A stretch of DNA of 64,000 nucleotides from Acidovorax sp. 107 (GCF_003058055.1 NZ_QBTZ01000001.1:3862001-3926000), one strand, 5' to 3'; shown: positions 18,945 to 27,843, numbered from the stretch's first letter. Made by a program: numbers and translations. The notes: generated from the sequence alone by a model not told the origin.

Positions 18945-19945
18945 GGCCTGGGCTCCTGGGGTTTGTGGTGGGCAGGGCGCGAGCGGGTGGTCCAGCGGGA
19001 GAGCACGCCCAGCATGCCGCCGGGCAGGGCCAGCACCACCAGCAGCAGCAGCAAACCCGTGACCAGATCCGACAGCCCCACCAGCGTACGAGTGACATAG
19101 AACACCGTGCTCAAAGCTATGGCTCCCAGCACGGGCCCCCAGAAATATGCGCTGCCGCCCAGCAAGGTGTACAGGATGGGGTTGGTCGATTGGGACCAGT
19201 GCGCCAGCTCGGGGGTAACGATCTGAGCCCAAGGCGCTACCAGCGAGCCGGCGGCTGCGGTGGTGGCACCCGCCAGGGTGAACACCATCCACCGGTGCCG
19301 CTGCACCGGAATGCCGAGGAACTCTGCCCGTTCCGGGTCCTGGCGGATTGCCTGGAGGGCGCGGCCGAAGCCGGTGCCTGTCACCCAGCGCAGCAGGGCG
19401 ATCAGCGCCACACTCACCAGCACGATGAAGTAATAGAACGTGTCACCCCTGCTCAGGTCCCAACCCCAGCCACCCAGGCTGAATCTGGGGCGCGGCAAGG
19501 CGCTGAGGCCGTCGTTCTTGCCCAGAAAGCCCGTGTTGGCCACCAGCAGATGTACCAGTTCGGCAAAAGCCAAGGTCAGTATGGAGAAATAGACCCCTTC
19601 GCTGCGGCGCAGCGCCACAAAGCCGATACAACCGGCCAGCAAGCCGCCGGCGATGGCCGCGATCAGCAGCGACGGCACCAGGGGCCAGCCGAGCTGCTGG
19701 GTGAATACCGCAGTGGCATAGGCCCCCGCCGCATAGAACATCGCCTGTCCGAAGCTCAATACGCCCGACGTGCCGAACAGCAGGTTGAACGACAAGCCGA
19801 AGACTGCATTGATCCAGACCATGCCGGCAATGAAGATCAGGCCCCGGTTGAGCAGGTGCGGCACCAGCAGGCCCACGGCCGCCAGCGCCAGCAGGATCAA
19901 CAGGTCGCGGCGCAGGTGGGAGCCCACAAACAGACTGGCTTGCAT
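18941..19945 (-). CDS. livM: ABC transporter permease (LivM-like)
   Basis: 334 residues with about nine hydrophobic helices. The conserved LSFNLLFGTSGVLSFGQAMFYAAGAY stretch (split here as LSFNLLFGTSG and LSFGQAMFYAAGAY) and GRALQAIRQDPERAEFLGI are typical of LivM. The latter is the EAA-like loop that contacts the ATPases. It lies directly between livG (four-base overlap) and livH (3-base gap). Confidence 0.93.
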   Translation of the reverse strand: MQASLFVGSHLRRDLLILLALAAVGLLVPHLLNRGLIFIAGMVWINAVFGLSFNLLFGTSGVLSFGQAMFYAAGAYATAVFTQQLGWPLVPSLLIAAIAGGLLAGCIGFVALRRSEGVYFSILTLAFAELVHLLVANTGFLGKNDGLSALPRPRFSLGGWGWDLSRGDTFYYFIVLVSVALIALLRWVTGTGFGRALQAIRQDPERAEFLGIPVQRHRWMVFTLAGATTAAAGSLVAPWAQIVTPELAHWSQSTNPILYTLLGGSAYFWGPVLGAIALSTVFYVTRTLVGLSDLVTGLLLLLVVLALPGGMLGVLSRWTTRSRPAHHKPQEPRP

Positions 19946-19948
19946 GGT

Positions 19949-20833
19949 TTAGTGCCTCCGGCCCATGAGCCCTTGGGGGCGCAGCAGCAAAATCAGCGTC
20001 ATGGCAATGAAGAACGGCAGGCCTGGCAGGCTGGGCAGCACCCATTGGCCGACAGCGTCAATCAGCCCCAGCAGGATGGAGCCCAAAAAGGCACCGCTGA
20101 TGCTGCCCATGCCGCCAATGATGATCACGCCAAAGGCCTGGATCACAAAGCCGCTAGCCAATGAGGGGGACAGCGTCTGGTTGGCCAACAGCAGGCCGCC
20201 AGCCAGACCTGCCAGCGCAAAGCCGATGGCAACTGTGGCGGTGTACACCAGGCGCACATTCACGCCCAGCAACCGGGCCATCCACGGGTCGGCGGCAATC
20301 GCCTTGACCAGCCGCCCGGGGCGCGTGCGGTTCAGGAAGAACTCCATTGCCACAAACACCGCGATGCCGCAGGCAACAATGAAAGCAGACATCTTTGGAA
20401 TGACTGCCTGGCCCGCAAGCCAGGCGCCGTCGAGCACCGTAGGCGGCATGACGCTGCGGTAGTTGAGCCCCCAGATGAGCTTGGTACCGCCCTCACACAC
20501 GAGCAGCAGCGCGTAGGTGGCGATCAGCACATAGGCGTCGTCCACACCGCTGAGGCGGCGCAGGATGAGGCGATCGACTGCCAGGCCAAGCGCCGCCACA
20601 ACAACACCTCCTACCAACGCACCGAACAGGTACATGGCCATGGATTCGCTACCGCCCAGAGACTGAGTCAGCGAGTACGCCGCATAGGCGCCAATCATGA
20701 AAAAGCCGCCGTGCGAGAAGTTCAGGATGTGCAAGGTCCCGAAGATCAGCGTGAGCCCGGCGGCGACTAGAAAAGTCGCCATGGCCCAGGTCAGGCTGTT
20801 GACCAACAGGGTCAGAACGTCAGCGAACACCAT
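19949..20833 (-). CDS. livH: ABC transporter permease (LivH-like)
   Basis: 294 residues, usual for LivH, with about eight membrane helices. LIFGTLHILNFSHGGFFMIGAY is the hallmark N-terminal region (LHILNFSHGGFFMIGAY in short). The loop GRLVKAIAADPWMARLLGVN is the EAA-like coupling motif, and GFVIQAFGVIIIGGMGSISG is conserved. It forms the transmembrane pore with LivM. It is 12 bases downstream of the binding-protein gene. Confidence 0.93.
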   Translation of the reverse strand: MVFADVLTLLVNSLTWAMATFLVAAGLTLIFGTLHILNFSHGGFFMIGAYAAYSLTQSLGGSESMAMYLFGALVGGVVVAALGLAVDRLILRRLSGVDDAYVLIATYALLLVCEGGTKLIWGLNYRSVMPPTVLDGAWLAGQAVIPKMSAFIVACGIAVFVAMEFFLNRTRPGRLVKAIAADPWMARLLGVNVRLVYTATVAIGFALAGLAGGLLLANQTLSPSLASGFVIQAFGVIIIGGMGSISGAFLGSILLGLIDAVGQWVLPSLPGLPFFIAMTLILLLRPQGLMGRRH

Positions 20834-20845
20834 GGCATGTATCCG

Positions 20846-22108
20846 TTAGGCCGTGCGCAGCACGAGCTTCTTGCCGGGCGACGCGGGCAGCAGCACCGAC
20901 TTGCCCTCGACCTTCTGGTATTGGGCCACGCGGTAGCCCTTGTCGGTGGCGGCTGGTTCGATGTAGACAAGCTCCACATCCTTGATAGCCTGGTTGTCCT
21001 CTGCGCGCAGCGTACGGGAGCCCGTGACGGTATCCCAGGTCAGGCCCTTGAGGTTGGCAATGACCGATTTTGTGTCTGTGGACTTGCCCTTCTCGATGGC
21101 CTTGGCCAGCGCATAAATGCTAGCGTGTGCTTCTGCGGCCCAGCCCAGTGGTTCGGGGTCCTTGGTCTTGGCCAGATAGTCGGCCACAAAGCGGTCGCTC
21201 ATGGCGTTGCCCTTGTTGGCTTCGGCGTAGTAGTGCATGCCGGTCCAGTGAGGGGGCAATTGCTGCTTCATTCCCCGGGCGACCAGGAATTCATTGGCGG
21301 CATCGCACACGACCTTGTAGCGTTGCATCAGTCCAAATCCGCGGGCTTGCTGGAACATGGTGATCGCATCGCCTCCATAGGTCGCGTTGTACACGCCGTC
21401 TGCCTGTTGACGCAGGGCCTGGGTGATGGAGTTGCGATAGTCGGAGACGCCGTAGGGAAGCAGGATCGGGTCCAGGATCTCGGGCTTCTTGCCCGTGAGA
21501 GCCGGATAGAACTCCAGCAGTCCGTCCACGAAAATGCTCCACATCGTGCGTCCGTATTCGTGGTCCGGGATCAGTCCGGTCCAGCGAGTTATCTGCGGAT
21601 ACTTCTCCGCCATCAGGCGGGCCTGGGCGCGGCCTCGTGCATCCGGTGCGTCGCCTGGGCGGAACAGATTCGGTGAGTAGTTCTCGTGGTTCATCTTTTC
21701 CGTGCCTGCGCCGCAGGTCATGAACACGCCGTTCTCCTGTTGCATTACGGGAATCAGCGCCAGCACTACAGCGCTGGAGATTCCGCCGGTATGCAGATTG
21801 ATGCCCGCACCCAGCAGCTCGCGCGCAGCGGCCAGTGCTGCGGCCGGATTGGCCTTGTCGTCACGGATTTCAAGGGCGACCTGCCGGCCCTGAATGCCCC
21901 CGGCCTTGTTGATCTGGTCAACTGCGATCTCAGCACCGTTCTTGACATACGAGCCGATGAATTCTTGGGGGCCGCTCAGCGGGGTGATGAGTCCGATCTT
22001 GAGTGGCCCCGCTTGCGCGTGCGCCAGGTTCAGCCCGGGAAGGGACAGTGTGGACGCGGCTGCGGCTGCGCCGTACTTCAGTATGTCTCTGCGATTCGCT
22101 GGGTTCAT
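20846..22108 (-). CDS. Tat-exported ABC transporter substrate-binding protein (LivK/peripla_BP_6 type)
   Basis: 420 residues. The N-terminus NRRDILKYGAAAAASTLSLP is a twin-arginine signal ending near AHAQA, so the protein is probably exported folded. LKIGLITPLSGPQEFIGSYV begins the type I periplasmic-binding fold, and the ligand clefts are typical of LivJ/LivK-like proteins for amides, aromatic or branched acids. The start at 22108 follows a clear CAGGAGAC ribosome site; an in-frame ATG 30 bases upstream is less likely. It heads the transporter genes and should define the imported compound. Confidence 0.91.
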   Translation of the reverse strand: MNPANRRDILKYGAAAAASTLSLPGLNLAHAQAGPLKIGLITPLSGPQEFIGSYVKNGAEIAVDQINKAGGIQGRQVALEIRDDKANPAAALAAARELLGAGINLHTGGISSAVVLALIPVMQQENGVFMTCGAGTEKMNHENYSPNLFRPGDAPDARGRAQARLMAEKYPQITRWTGLIPDHEYGRTMWSIFVDGLLEFYPALTGKKPEILDPILLPYGVSDYRNSITQALRQQADGVYNATYGGDAITMFQQARGFGLMQRYKVVCDAANEFLVARGMKQQLPPHWTGMHYYAEANKGNAMSDRFVADYLAKTKDPEPLGWAAEAHASIYALAKAIEKGKSTDTKSVIANLKGLTWDTVTGSRTLRAEDNQAIKDVELVYIEPAATDKGYRVAQYQKVEGKSVLLPASPGKKLVLRTA

Positions 22109-22141
22109 GGTTGTCTCCTGGGGTGTTTCTGCTGACAAGGG

Positions 22142-22936
22142 TTATTGGCCGGTGAACACTGGTTTGCGCTTCTCGGAGAACGCCTTGACGGCCTCTGCGT
22201 GGTCGGCAGTGCGGTTGGAGAGGCACTCGTACGCCACGCCGGCATCGAAGTAGCTGTGGAACAGCTGCTTGAGCGGCAAGTTGGTGGCAATCTTGGTCCA
22301 GCGGATAGCCTTGGTGGCGCCTTGCTCCAGCCGGGCCGCCAGCTGTGCGATAGCATCGTCCAGCGCATGCGGCGCAACGACTTCGGTGATCAGGCCGATG
22401 CGCTCGGCTTCTGCCGCGGTCATCAGCTCGCCGGTGAAGAGATACTTGCGGGCCTTGGCGTAACCCACCAGTTGAGGCCAGATGATCGCGCCGCCATCCC
22501 CGGCCACCAGCCCGACGCTGACGTGCGGATCGCCGATTTTTGCAGTGTCTGCTGCAATGACGATATCGCACAACAGGGCCAGGCTGGCTCCCAGGCCTGT
22601 GGCATGGCCGTTAAGCCTGCACAGCAGCGGCTTTTCCAGGTCCAGCTGGCTGAAGACGATGTCCTTGGCCTCTCGGGCCGTTTTTTCAAACTCTGCGGGG
22701 TCGTCCACGGAGCGCTGCATCCAATCAATGTCGCCTCCGGCACAAAATGCTGCGCCGTCGCCGGTCAGCACGACGATGTCGCTATCAGGGTCGCGCTGCG
22801 CGTCGGTGAACACCTGGGAGAGCTCATGATGTAGTCGAGCATTGACTGCATTGCGTTGCTGTGGTCGGCTCAGCGTCAGGGTGAGCACCCGCCCCTGGCG
22901 TTGGAAGCGGATGCATTGGTAGTCATCAAAGTCCAT
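22142..22936 (-). CDS. Crotonase-superfamily protein (enoyl-CoA hydratase/isomerase-like)
   Basis: 264 residues, standard crotonase length. The oxyanion-hole segments FCAGGDIDWMQ and GHATGLGASLALLCDIV are present. However, the two catalytic glutamates of classical hydratases are missing: the GC-E-L position is Ser (GASLAL) and the P-E-I position is His (GDPHVSVG). The DPHVSVGLVAGDGG pattern therefore marks a subgroup that may isomerise, hydrolyse or use another acid residue. It lies between the dehydrogenases and the transporter, which suggests a step in ring or side-chain breakdown. Confidence 0.85.
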   Translation of the reverse strand: MDFDDYQCIRFQRQGRVLTLTLSRPQQRNAVNARLHHELSQVFTDAQRDPDSDIVVLTGDGAAFCAGGDIDWMQRSVDDPAEFEKTAREAKDIVFSQLDLEKPLLCRLNGHATGLGASLALLCDIVIAADTAKIGDPHVSVGLVAGDGGAIIWPQLVGYAKARKYLFTGELMTAAEAERIGLITEVVAPHALDDAIAQLAARLEQGATKAIRWTKIATNLPLKQLFHSYFDAGVAYECLSNRTADHAEAVKAFSEKRKPVFTGQ

Positions 22937-22956
22937 GCTTGCTCCGTGGAGTGAGT

Positions 22957-24039
22957 TCAAGGGTGAAGTGCTGTGCTGGCTTGTGTGAATGCTTGGAAGT
23001 GGTGTTCGGTAGAGCCGTACCACTGCTCGTTGACCCGGGAGCGCCGCAGGTAGTGGCTGATGGCGTATTCCTCGGTGATGCCGATACCGCCGTGCAGCTG
23101 CACCGCCTCTTGCGTGACCAGGCGTGCGCTGTCGCAGGCCACTGCCTTGGCGGCATGAACCTGTGCCGCACCGTCGGGGGCTGCACTGGACAGTTGACGC
23201 ATGGCCTGACGTACGACGGATTCGCTCTCCGCCAAGCGGATGTACATGTCCACGGCGCGGTGCTGCAGCACCTGTTGTGAACCCAGTGTGGTGCCGAACT
23301 GTCTGCGCGTCTTGAGATATTCAAGTGTGAGTGTCATGGCTCCTTGCATGACCCCTACCGAATCGGCTGCGACCGCCAGGGTGGCCAGCAGTACGGCCTG
23401 TGCATGAGCCCTGGCGATTCCGCCGGAGGTGGATTCGCGCAGGAGGACCCCGCCGCATTGGCGCAGGGCGACAGACGCGGCCCCCCTGCCGTCTAGCAAT
23501 GGCAAGGCCTGCACACCGAGTCCTGGGCTTCCTGCCGGTACGGCATACAAGCCCTGCCCATCCACGGGGACCAGCAGGGTTTGCGCAATGTCCGCGTCGG
23601 GTATCCACGGCCATTTAGCATTCAGGCCTCCTTGTGTGATGGTGGTTGCAGTGAGTGCAGGCGTGACCACTAGGCGCTGCTGTCCAGACACTGCATCAGC
23701 CAAGAGCCGGTCGCGGTCAGCGCTGGGCTCGCAGGCCGATAGCAACCGCGCTGGCACCACACCACTACTGATGAACGGCTCGGTCAACAGCGCCCGACCT
23801 GCTGCCTGGGATAGCAGCATGATCGAAGACGGCCTGAAACCCAGGCCACCGAGCGCCTCGTCGGCCGAAACAGCACACCAGCCCATGTGTCCGAGGTCAC
23901 TCCATACACGCGCGTCAAAACGGCGTTGGGGGCCTTCCAGGTGCATGCGGGCGTCGAGCTTGTATCGGTCTTGCAAGTAGCGTTGCGCTGCATCGGCCAG
24001 TGCTGCGTCGGTTTCGTCGAGCCATTGCGTTGGTTTCAT
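22957..24039 (-). CDS. Acyl-CoA dehydrogenase family protein, smaller partner
   Basis: 360 residues with the acyl-CoA dehydrogenase fold: an alpha-helical N-domain, beta middle and C-terminal FAD-binding four-helix bundle (TRRQFGTTLGSQQVLQHRAVDMYI, here cited in parts TRRQFGTTLGSQQVLQHR). The C-terminal LHGGIGITEEYAISHYLRR is family-typical. There is no IYEGT-type catalytic motif. It overlaps the larger dehydrogenase by four bases, the arrangement seen in heteromeric alpha2-beta2 dehydrogenases, where each subunit supplies part of the FAD site. Confidence 0.87.
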   Translation of the reverse strand: MKPTQWLDETDAALADAAQRYLQDRYKLDARMHLEGPQRRFDARVWSDLGHMGWCAVSADEALGGLGFRPSSIMLLSQAAGRALLTEPFISSGVVPARLLSACEPSADRDRLLADAVSGQQRLVVTPALTATTITQGGLNAKWPWIPDADIAQTLLVPVDGQGLYAVPAGSPGLGVQALPLLDGRGAASVALRQCGGVLLRESTSGGIARAHAQAVLLATLAVAADSVGVMQGAMTLTLEYLKTRRQFGTTLGSQQVLQHRAVDMYIRLAESESVVRQAMRQLSSAAPDGAAQVHAAKAVACDSARLVTQEAVQLHGGIGITEEYAISHYLRRSRVNEQWYGSTEHHFQAFTQASTALHP

Positions 24040-25259
24040 AGTCCCAGCTCTGCCTTGCTGATGATGTTGCGTTGGATTTCGTTGGAGCCTCCGTAAATCG
24101 TGGAGGCTCGGCCATGCAGATATTCGCGCACGGCGCCTGCGGTTTCAGGTGGGCCGAGGCGCGAGGTTGCCTGCTGCTCATGCACCAGTGCCGGGTCGTA
24201 GACGGTGGCGCTGGCTCCGAGCCAGTCCATGGAGGCCTCTGAAATCGCCTGCTGCAGCTCGGAGCCACGGATCTTCATGATCGAGGCCTCGACGCCTGCA
24301 CTGTCCTGCGTGCTCATGTTGCGCGCGGTTTCCAGGCAAAAGGCGCGCAGCACGTGCAGCTGTAGCTGTAGCCTGTGCAGGCGGCGTTCGAACTCTGGCA
24401 GGTCCACGCCTTCACCGCCTGCTCGCTCGCGCACAAGGCGCTGCAGGTGCTGTAGCTGCCGCATGGACCGGCCTGTTTCTGCCGCAAGCACGCGCTCGTT
24501 GCCCAGCAGAAATTTGGCGTAGTGCCAGCCGCGACCCTCTTCACCTACCAGGTTTTCCATGGGAACTTCTACGTCGTCCAGAAACACCTCGTTGACATGG
24601 TGGCAGCCATCCATGGTGCGGATCGGCCGGATCGTGATGCCGGGAGTACGCATGTCGATCAGCAAAAAAGAGATGCCTTGCTGGGGTCGTTCTTCGTCGC
24701 TGGTGCGCACGAGGCAGAACATCCAGTCGGCCCATTGCACGTAGCTGGTCCAGATTTTTTGACCTGTTACCCGGTAGCCGTTGCCAGTGCGTACGGCCCG
24801 TGTTTTGAGTGAAGCGAGGTCTGAGCCGGCGCCGGGTTCCGAGTAACCCTGGGCCCACCACTCGGTGGAAGCAAGGATCGGCGGCAGGAACCTTTCCTTT
24901 TGTGCTGGCGAGCCAAATGTATAGATCACCGGGCCGACATAGTTGACCCCGAAAGGAATCAGCCAGGGCGCTCCGTTGAGCGTGCTCTCTTCTTCGAAGA
25001 TGAAACGCTCCAGCGGGCTCCAGTCGCAACCTCCATATTGGCGCGGCCAGTGCCCGGCAGACCAGCCCCGGCGGTGCAGCGCATGCAGAAATTCCAGGTT
25101 GTCCTGTTTGTTCAGGAAGAGATTGCCATGTACCTTGTGTCTGAGACCTTGAGGCAGTTCATGCATGCAGAACGTCCGCACCGCCTGGCGAAACGCTCCT
25201 TCGGCATCCAGCCCTGCGTGCTGGGTGACGGGGGAGGGCAATGGGTTGGTGGAGTGCAT
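24036..25259 (-). CDS. Acyl-CoA dehydrogenase, larger partner
   Basis: 407 residues. The N-domain leads to PRQYGGCDWSPLERFIFEEE and QGYSEPGAGSDLASLKTRA, the FAD/substrate strand motif. The C-terminus STIYGGSNEIQRNIISK has Gly where medium-chain enzymes carry the catalytic Glu (YEGT), as in the steroid-type dehydrogenases of actinobacteria. It should oxidise an acyl-CoA at C2-C3, passing electrons to ETF. It is the first gene of the minus-strand cluster, facing the TetR regulator across a perfect inverted repeat. Confidence 0.9.
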   Translation of the reverse strand: MHSTNPLPSPVTQHAGLDAEGAFRQAVRTFCMHELPQGLRHKVHGNLFLNKQDNLEFLHALHRRGWSAGHWPRQYGGCDWSPLERFIFEEESTLNGAPWLIPFGVNYVGPVIYTFGSPAQKERFLPPILASTEWWAQGYSEPGAGSDLASLKTRAVRTGNGYRVTGQKIWTSYVQWADWMFCLVRTSDEERPQQGISFLLIDMRTPGITIRPIRTMDGCHHVNEVFLDDVEVPMENLVGEEGRGWHYAKFLLGNERVLAAETGRSMRQLQHLQRLVRERAGGEGVDLPEFERRLHRLQLQLHVLRAFCLETARNMSTQDSAGVEASIMKIRGSELQQAISEASMDWLGASATVYDPALVHEQQATSRLGPPETAGAVREYLHGRASTIYGGSNEIQRNIISKAELGL

Positions 25260-25280
25260 GGAATGTCATTTAGATGAATT

Positions 25281-25309
25281 AAAATGAATTGTGAGTCATA
25301 ATTCATTTT
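25281..25309. promoter_or_regulatory. Perfect inverted repeat, probable TetR operator
   Basis: AAAATGAATT and AATTCATTTT are exact inverse copies around a 9-base spacer; a third half-site (ATGAATT) lies at 25274-25280. It sits 22 bases from the start of the dehydrogenase gene and 81 bases from the TetR start. The AT-rich stretch stands out from the surrounding DNA. Probable joint operator/promoter of the divergent units. Confidence 0.7.
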
Positions 25310-25389
25310 TGTCCAGTCCAATGCATGACATCGCGGGTAAACACTGAGATTTCTGCCCCAGTGGGGTTCCGCTAGACTGAATCGCTGCG

Positions 25390-26112
25390 ATGCCCAACAC
25401 GTCGCAGTGCAACACGAGAGGAAACGGATTGGCCCAATCACCGAAGTCCGCCAAGGGCACGGCAGACCTTTTGCCGAGCGAGAGCTGCGTGCCGTTGTCG
25501 CCCAAGCCGCGTCTGAATCGCGCCGAGAAGGCTGCGATGACCCGAGACAAGCTGCTGTCATCCGCTGCAGCGGTTGTGGGGGAGTACGGCTACCGTGAGG
25601 CATCGGTGCAGCGCATCACCTCTCACGCGGGCATCGCGCAGGGCACTTTCTATCTGTACTTTGAATCGCGGCAGCTGCTGTTCGATGAACTGCTCCCGTA
25701 TTTTGGTCGGGTGCTTTTGGAGCATGTCCGCGCTCGCGCGCATGGAGTCAAGGGGTTTTTTGAAGTCGAGGAAATTGGGGTGCGTGCAGTGTTTGACTAC
25801 CTGCAGGAACACCCTTGGTTCTGGCGGGTTCTCAACGAGGCCGAGGTCGAGGCGCCCAAGGCCTGGGCTGCCCATCACGCAGAGGTCTCCCAGCGATACG
25901 TAAAGTTTCTCCTACGCGCGGTGGAGCGAGGCGAAATCACAGGCTATTCCAAGGATGAACTAGGCACGCTCGCTTACATGCTGATTGCCGCCCGCGACTA
26001 TTTGTACATCTATACGAAAAGCCCATTGCGTCCGGCAAGCGCTGGGAACGATGACGTGATTCGGACCTATATGCGATTCTTGCGCCACGGCCTCAAAGTA
26101 CATAAGGCATGA
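25390..26112 (+). CDS. TetR/AcrR family transcriptional regulator
   Basis: 240 residues. The HTH domain spans about residues 45-100 (MTRDKLLSSAAAVVGEYGYR, then ASVQRITSHAGIAQGTFYLY), and the ligand-binding C-terminal domain follows. An extension of about 40 residues precedes the HTH, so the true start could be further in. It is divergent from the acyl-CoA dehydrogenase/transport cluster, with an exact inverted repeat in the gap. It most likely represses that cluster until the CoA thioester or free acid binds. Confidence 0.9.
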   Translation: MPNTSQCNTRGNGLAQSPKSAKGTADLLPSESCVPLSPKPRLNRAEKAAMTRDKLLSSAAAVVGEYGYREASVQRITSHAGIAQGTFYLYFESRQLLFDELLPYFGRVLLEHVRARAHGVKGFFEVEEIGVRAVFDYLQEHPWFWRVLNEAEVEAPKAWAAHHAEVSQRYVKFLLRAVERGEITGYSKDELGTLAYMLIAARDYLYIYTKSPLRPASAGNDDVIRTYMRFLRHGLKVHKA

Positions 26113-26150
26113 CCGGCGCGGTTCTTCGGAACGCCTTGGTAGGGATAGTG

Positions 26151-26187
26151 GTAAAAAATTGCCCGTGCCTGATGAACTGGCACGGGC
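26151..26187 (-). terminator. Rho-independent terminator of the kbp gene
   Basis: A perfect 9-bp stem (GCCCGTGCC / GGCACGGGC) with a 9-base loop. On the minus strand it is followed by AATTTTTTAC. It lies 28 bases past the kbp stop and between convergent genes. Confidence 0.85.
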
Positions 26188-26214
26188 AGCTCTACGGAGA
26201 TGCCAAGCGAAAGG

Positions 26215-26703
26215 CTATTTCGCCAACGGCGGAATGCGCAGCTTCTGGCCGGGGTAGATCTTGTCGGGGTGGCTCAGCATGGGCTTGTTGGCCTCGAAGA
26301 TCACGGGGTACTTGTTGGCGTCACCGTAGAACTTCTTGGCAATGGCGCTCAGCGTGTCGCCGCGCACCACGTCGTGGTACTGGGCTTCGGGCTCGGGGTT
26401 GGTCACCTCCATCAGGTTCTCGACGCTGGTCACGCTGGCCACGTTGCCGCAGCACAGGGTCACTTTTTCTTTGGCGGCCTGGGTGGGGGCGGTGCCCTTC
26501 ACCGTGACCTTGCCCTCGGGGCCCTGAAAGGCCACCTGCACATTGCTGGCGCCCAGGTTTTGCGCTGCGATGTAGGTCTCGATGGCCTTGCTCGCCTTGG
26601 CGTTGAGTTCATCCTGCGTGGGGGCGGCGGCGGTGGCAGCCTGTGCGTCCTTGCCGCCAAACAGCTTTTCACCGGCTTCCTTGATGAAACTGAAAAGACC
26701 CAT
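26215..26703 (-). CDS. kbp: Kbp/YgaU-like potassium-binding protein (BON + LysM)
   Basis: 162 residues, close to E. coli Kbp (149). The start [16 protein letters not shown] matches Kbp almost word for word. A BON domain follows (about residues 35-95), and a LysM domain forms the C-terminus ([20 protein letters not shown], then [20 protein letters not shown]). The E. coli protein is cytoplasmic and binds potassium; the same role is inferred. The ATG at 26703 is favoured by this homology over upstream starts. Confidence 0.92.
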   Translation of the reverse strand: MGLFSFIKEAGEKLFGGKDAQAATAAAPTQDELNAKASKAIETYIAAQNLGASNVQVAFQGPEGKVTVKGTAPTQAAKEKVTLCCGNVASVTSVENLMEVTNPEPEAQYHDVVRGDTLSAIAKKFYGDANKYPVIFEANKPMLSHPDKIYPGQKLRIPPLAK

Positions 26704-26883
26704 GTCGTACCTCCTGAGGTTGCAGAAAAAGGAAGAACCACTGTAGCGGCAATAGCTGGCAGTGGCGTGTCGGACAGCGGAGCGACACGATTTCTCACAA
26801 TTTGTGGACGGGAAAGGGTGACGCGGCGGTGGGCTGTCGCCCTCGGGCAGGGGCGCATCGCAAAACTCGGGATAATCCGCCGC

Positions 26884-27651
26884 ATGACTTTTCTGGCCAT
26901 CGACGTCGGTAACACCCGTCTCAAATGGGCGTTGTACGACGCTCCCCGCCCCGGGGCTGCGCTCATTGCGCATGGCGCCGAGTTTCTGGACCATATCGAC
27001 CGCCTGGCTGAGGGCAGCTGGGCCTCACTGCCCCACCCGGACCGCATGCTGGGCTGTGTGGTGGCGGGTGATGCCGTCAAGCGTCGCGTACAAGAGCAGA
27101 TGGAAATCTGGGATGTCACTCCGTCGTGGGTGGTGTCGTCGGCGCAGGAGGCAGGGCTGAACAATGGCTACGACCACCCGTCCCGCCTGGGCTCGGACCG
27201 CTGGGTAGCCATGATCGGCGCACGCCACCATGTGCTGGCACGTGGCCCGGCGCGGCCATTGATCGTGGTAATGGTGGGCACGGCGGTGACGGTGGAGTGC
27301 ATCGACACCGAGGGCCGTTTCATGGGTGGCCTCATCCTGCCTGGCCACGGCATCATGCTGCGGGCGCTCGAAACAGGCACTGCCGGTCTGCACGTACCCA
27401 CAGGCGAGGTGCGCCCTTTTCCCACCAACACCAGCGATGCGCTGACCAGCGGTGGCACCTACGCCATTGCGGGGGCTGTGGAGCGCATGTACCAGCACCT
27501 GCTGCAGCACTGCGGTCAGGAGCCCGCCTGCATCATGACGGGCGGCGCGGGCTGGAAGATGGCGCCCAGCATGACGCGGCCCTTCGAGCTGGTGGACAAC
27601 CTGATTTTTGATGGGTTGCTGGAGATCGCTTCGCAGCGGTTTGGGGGGTGA
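26884..27651 (+). CDS. coaX: Type III pantothenate kinase
   Basis: A 255-residue ASKHA-fold kinase that makes 4'-phosphopantothenate, the first step of CoA synthesis, and is not feedback-inhibited by CoA. The phosphate-binding loop [17 protein letters not shown] is at the start. The [13 protein letters not shown] and [14 protein letters not shown] segments and [21 protein letters not shown] are family motifs. The ATG at 26884 directly precedes the loop. It is divergent from kbp, and its usual partner birA is not adjacent. Confidence 0.93.
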   Translation: MTFLAIDVGNTRLKWALYDAPRPGAALIAHGAEFLDHIDRLAEGSWASLPHPDRMLGCVVAGDAVKRRVQEQMEIWDVTPSWVVSSAQEAGLNNGYDHPSRLGSDRWVAMIGARHHVLARGPARPLIVVMVGTAVTVECIDTEGRFMGGLILPGHGIMLRALETGTAGLHVPTGEVRPFPTNTSDALTSGGTYAIAGAVERMYQHLLQHCGQEPACIMTGGAGWKMAPSMTRPFELVDNLIFDGLLEIASQRFGG

Positions 27652-27743
27652 GGGCTTTTGAGCTCTGCATCACTAGCAGTGCGACACGGCAATCTACTGC
27701 AAACCTCTGTGAAAAACTGGCGCTGCGCAAGCCAGAGACACCG

Positions 27744-27838
27744 AGCAAGGGCCGTCCCGCAGCGAGGGTGTCGTCCCCCTTCCCGAATGGCGTAGCCAGT
27801 CGAGAGAAGGGGGAAGCGGCAAAGCCGCTCAGGGGGAT
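27744..27838 (-). repeat. Dispersed repeat family R2, copy 3 (inverted)
   Basis: Read on the minus strand it begins ccccctgagcggctttgccg shortly after the stop of the TPR-like gene. It contains the cttccccc / gggggacg inverted pair separated by a longer loop, and ends in the gcgggacggcccttgc tail. Same placement rule as copies 1 and 2. Confidence 0.75.
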
Positions 27839-27843
27839 GCCTT

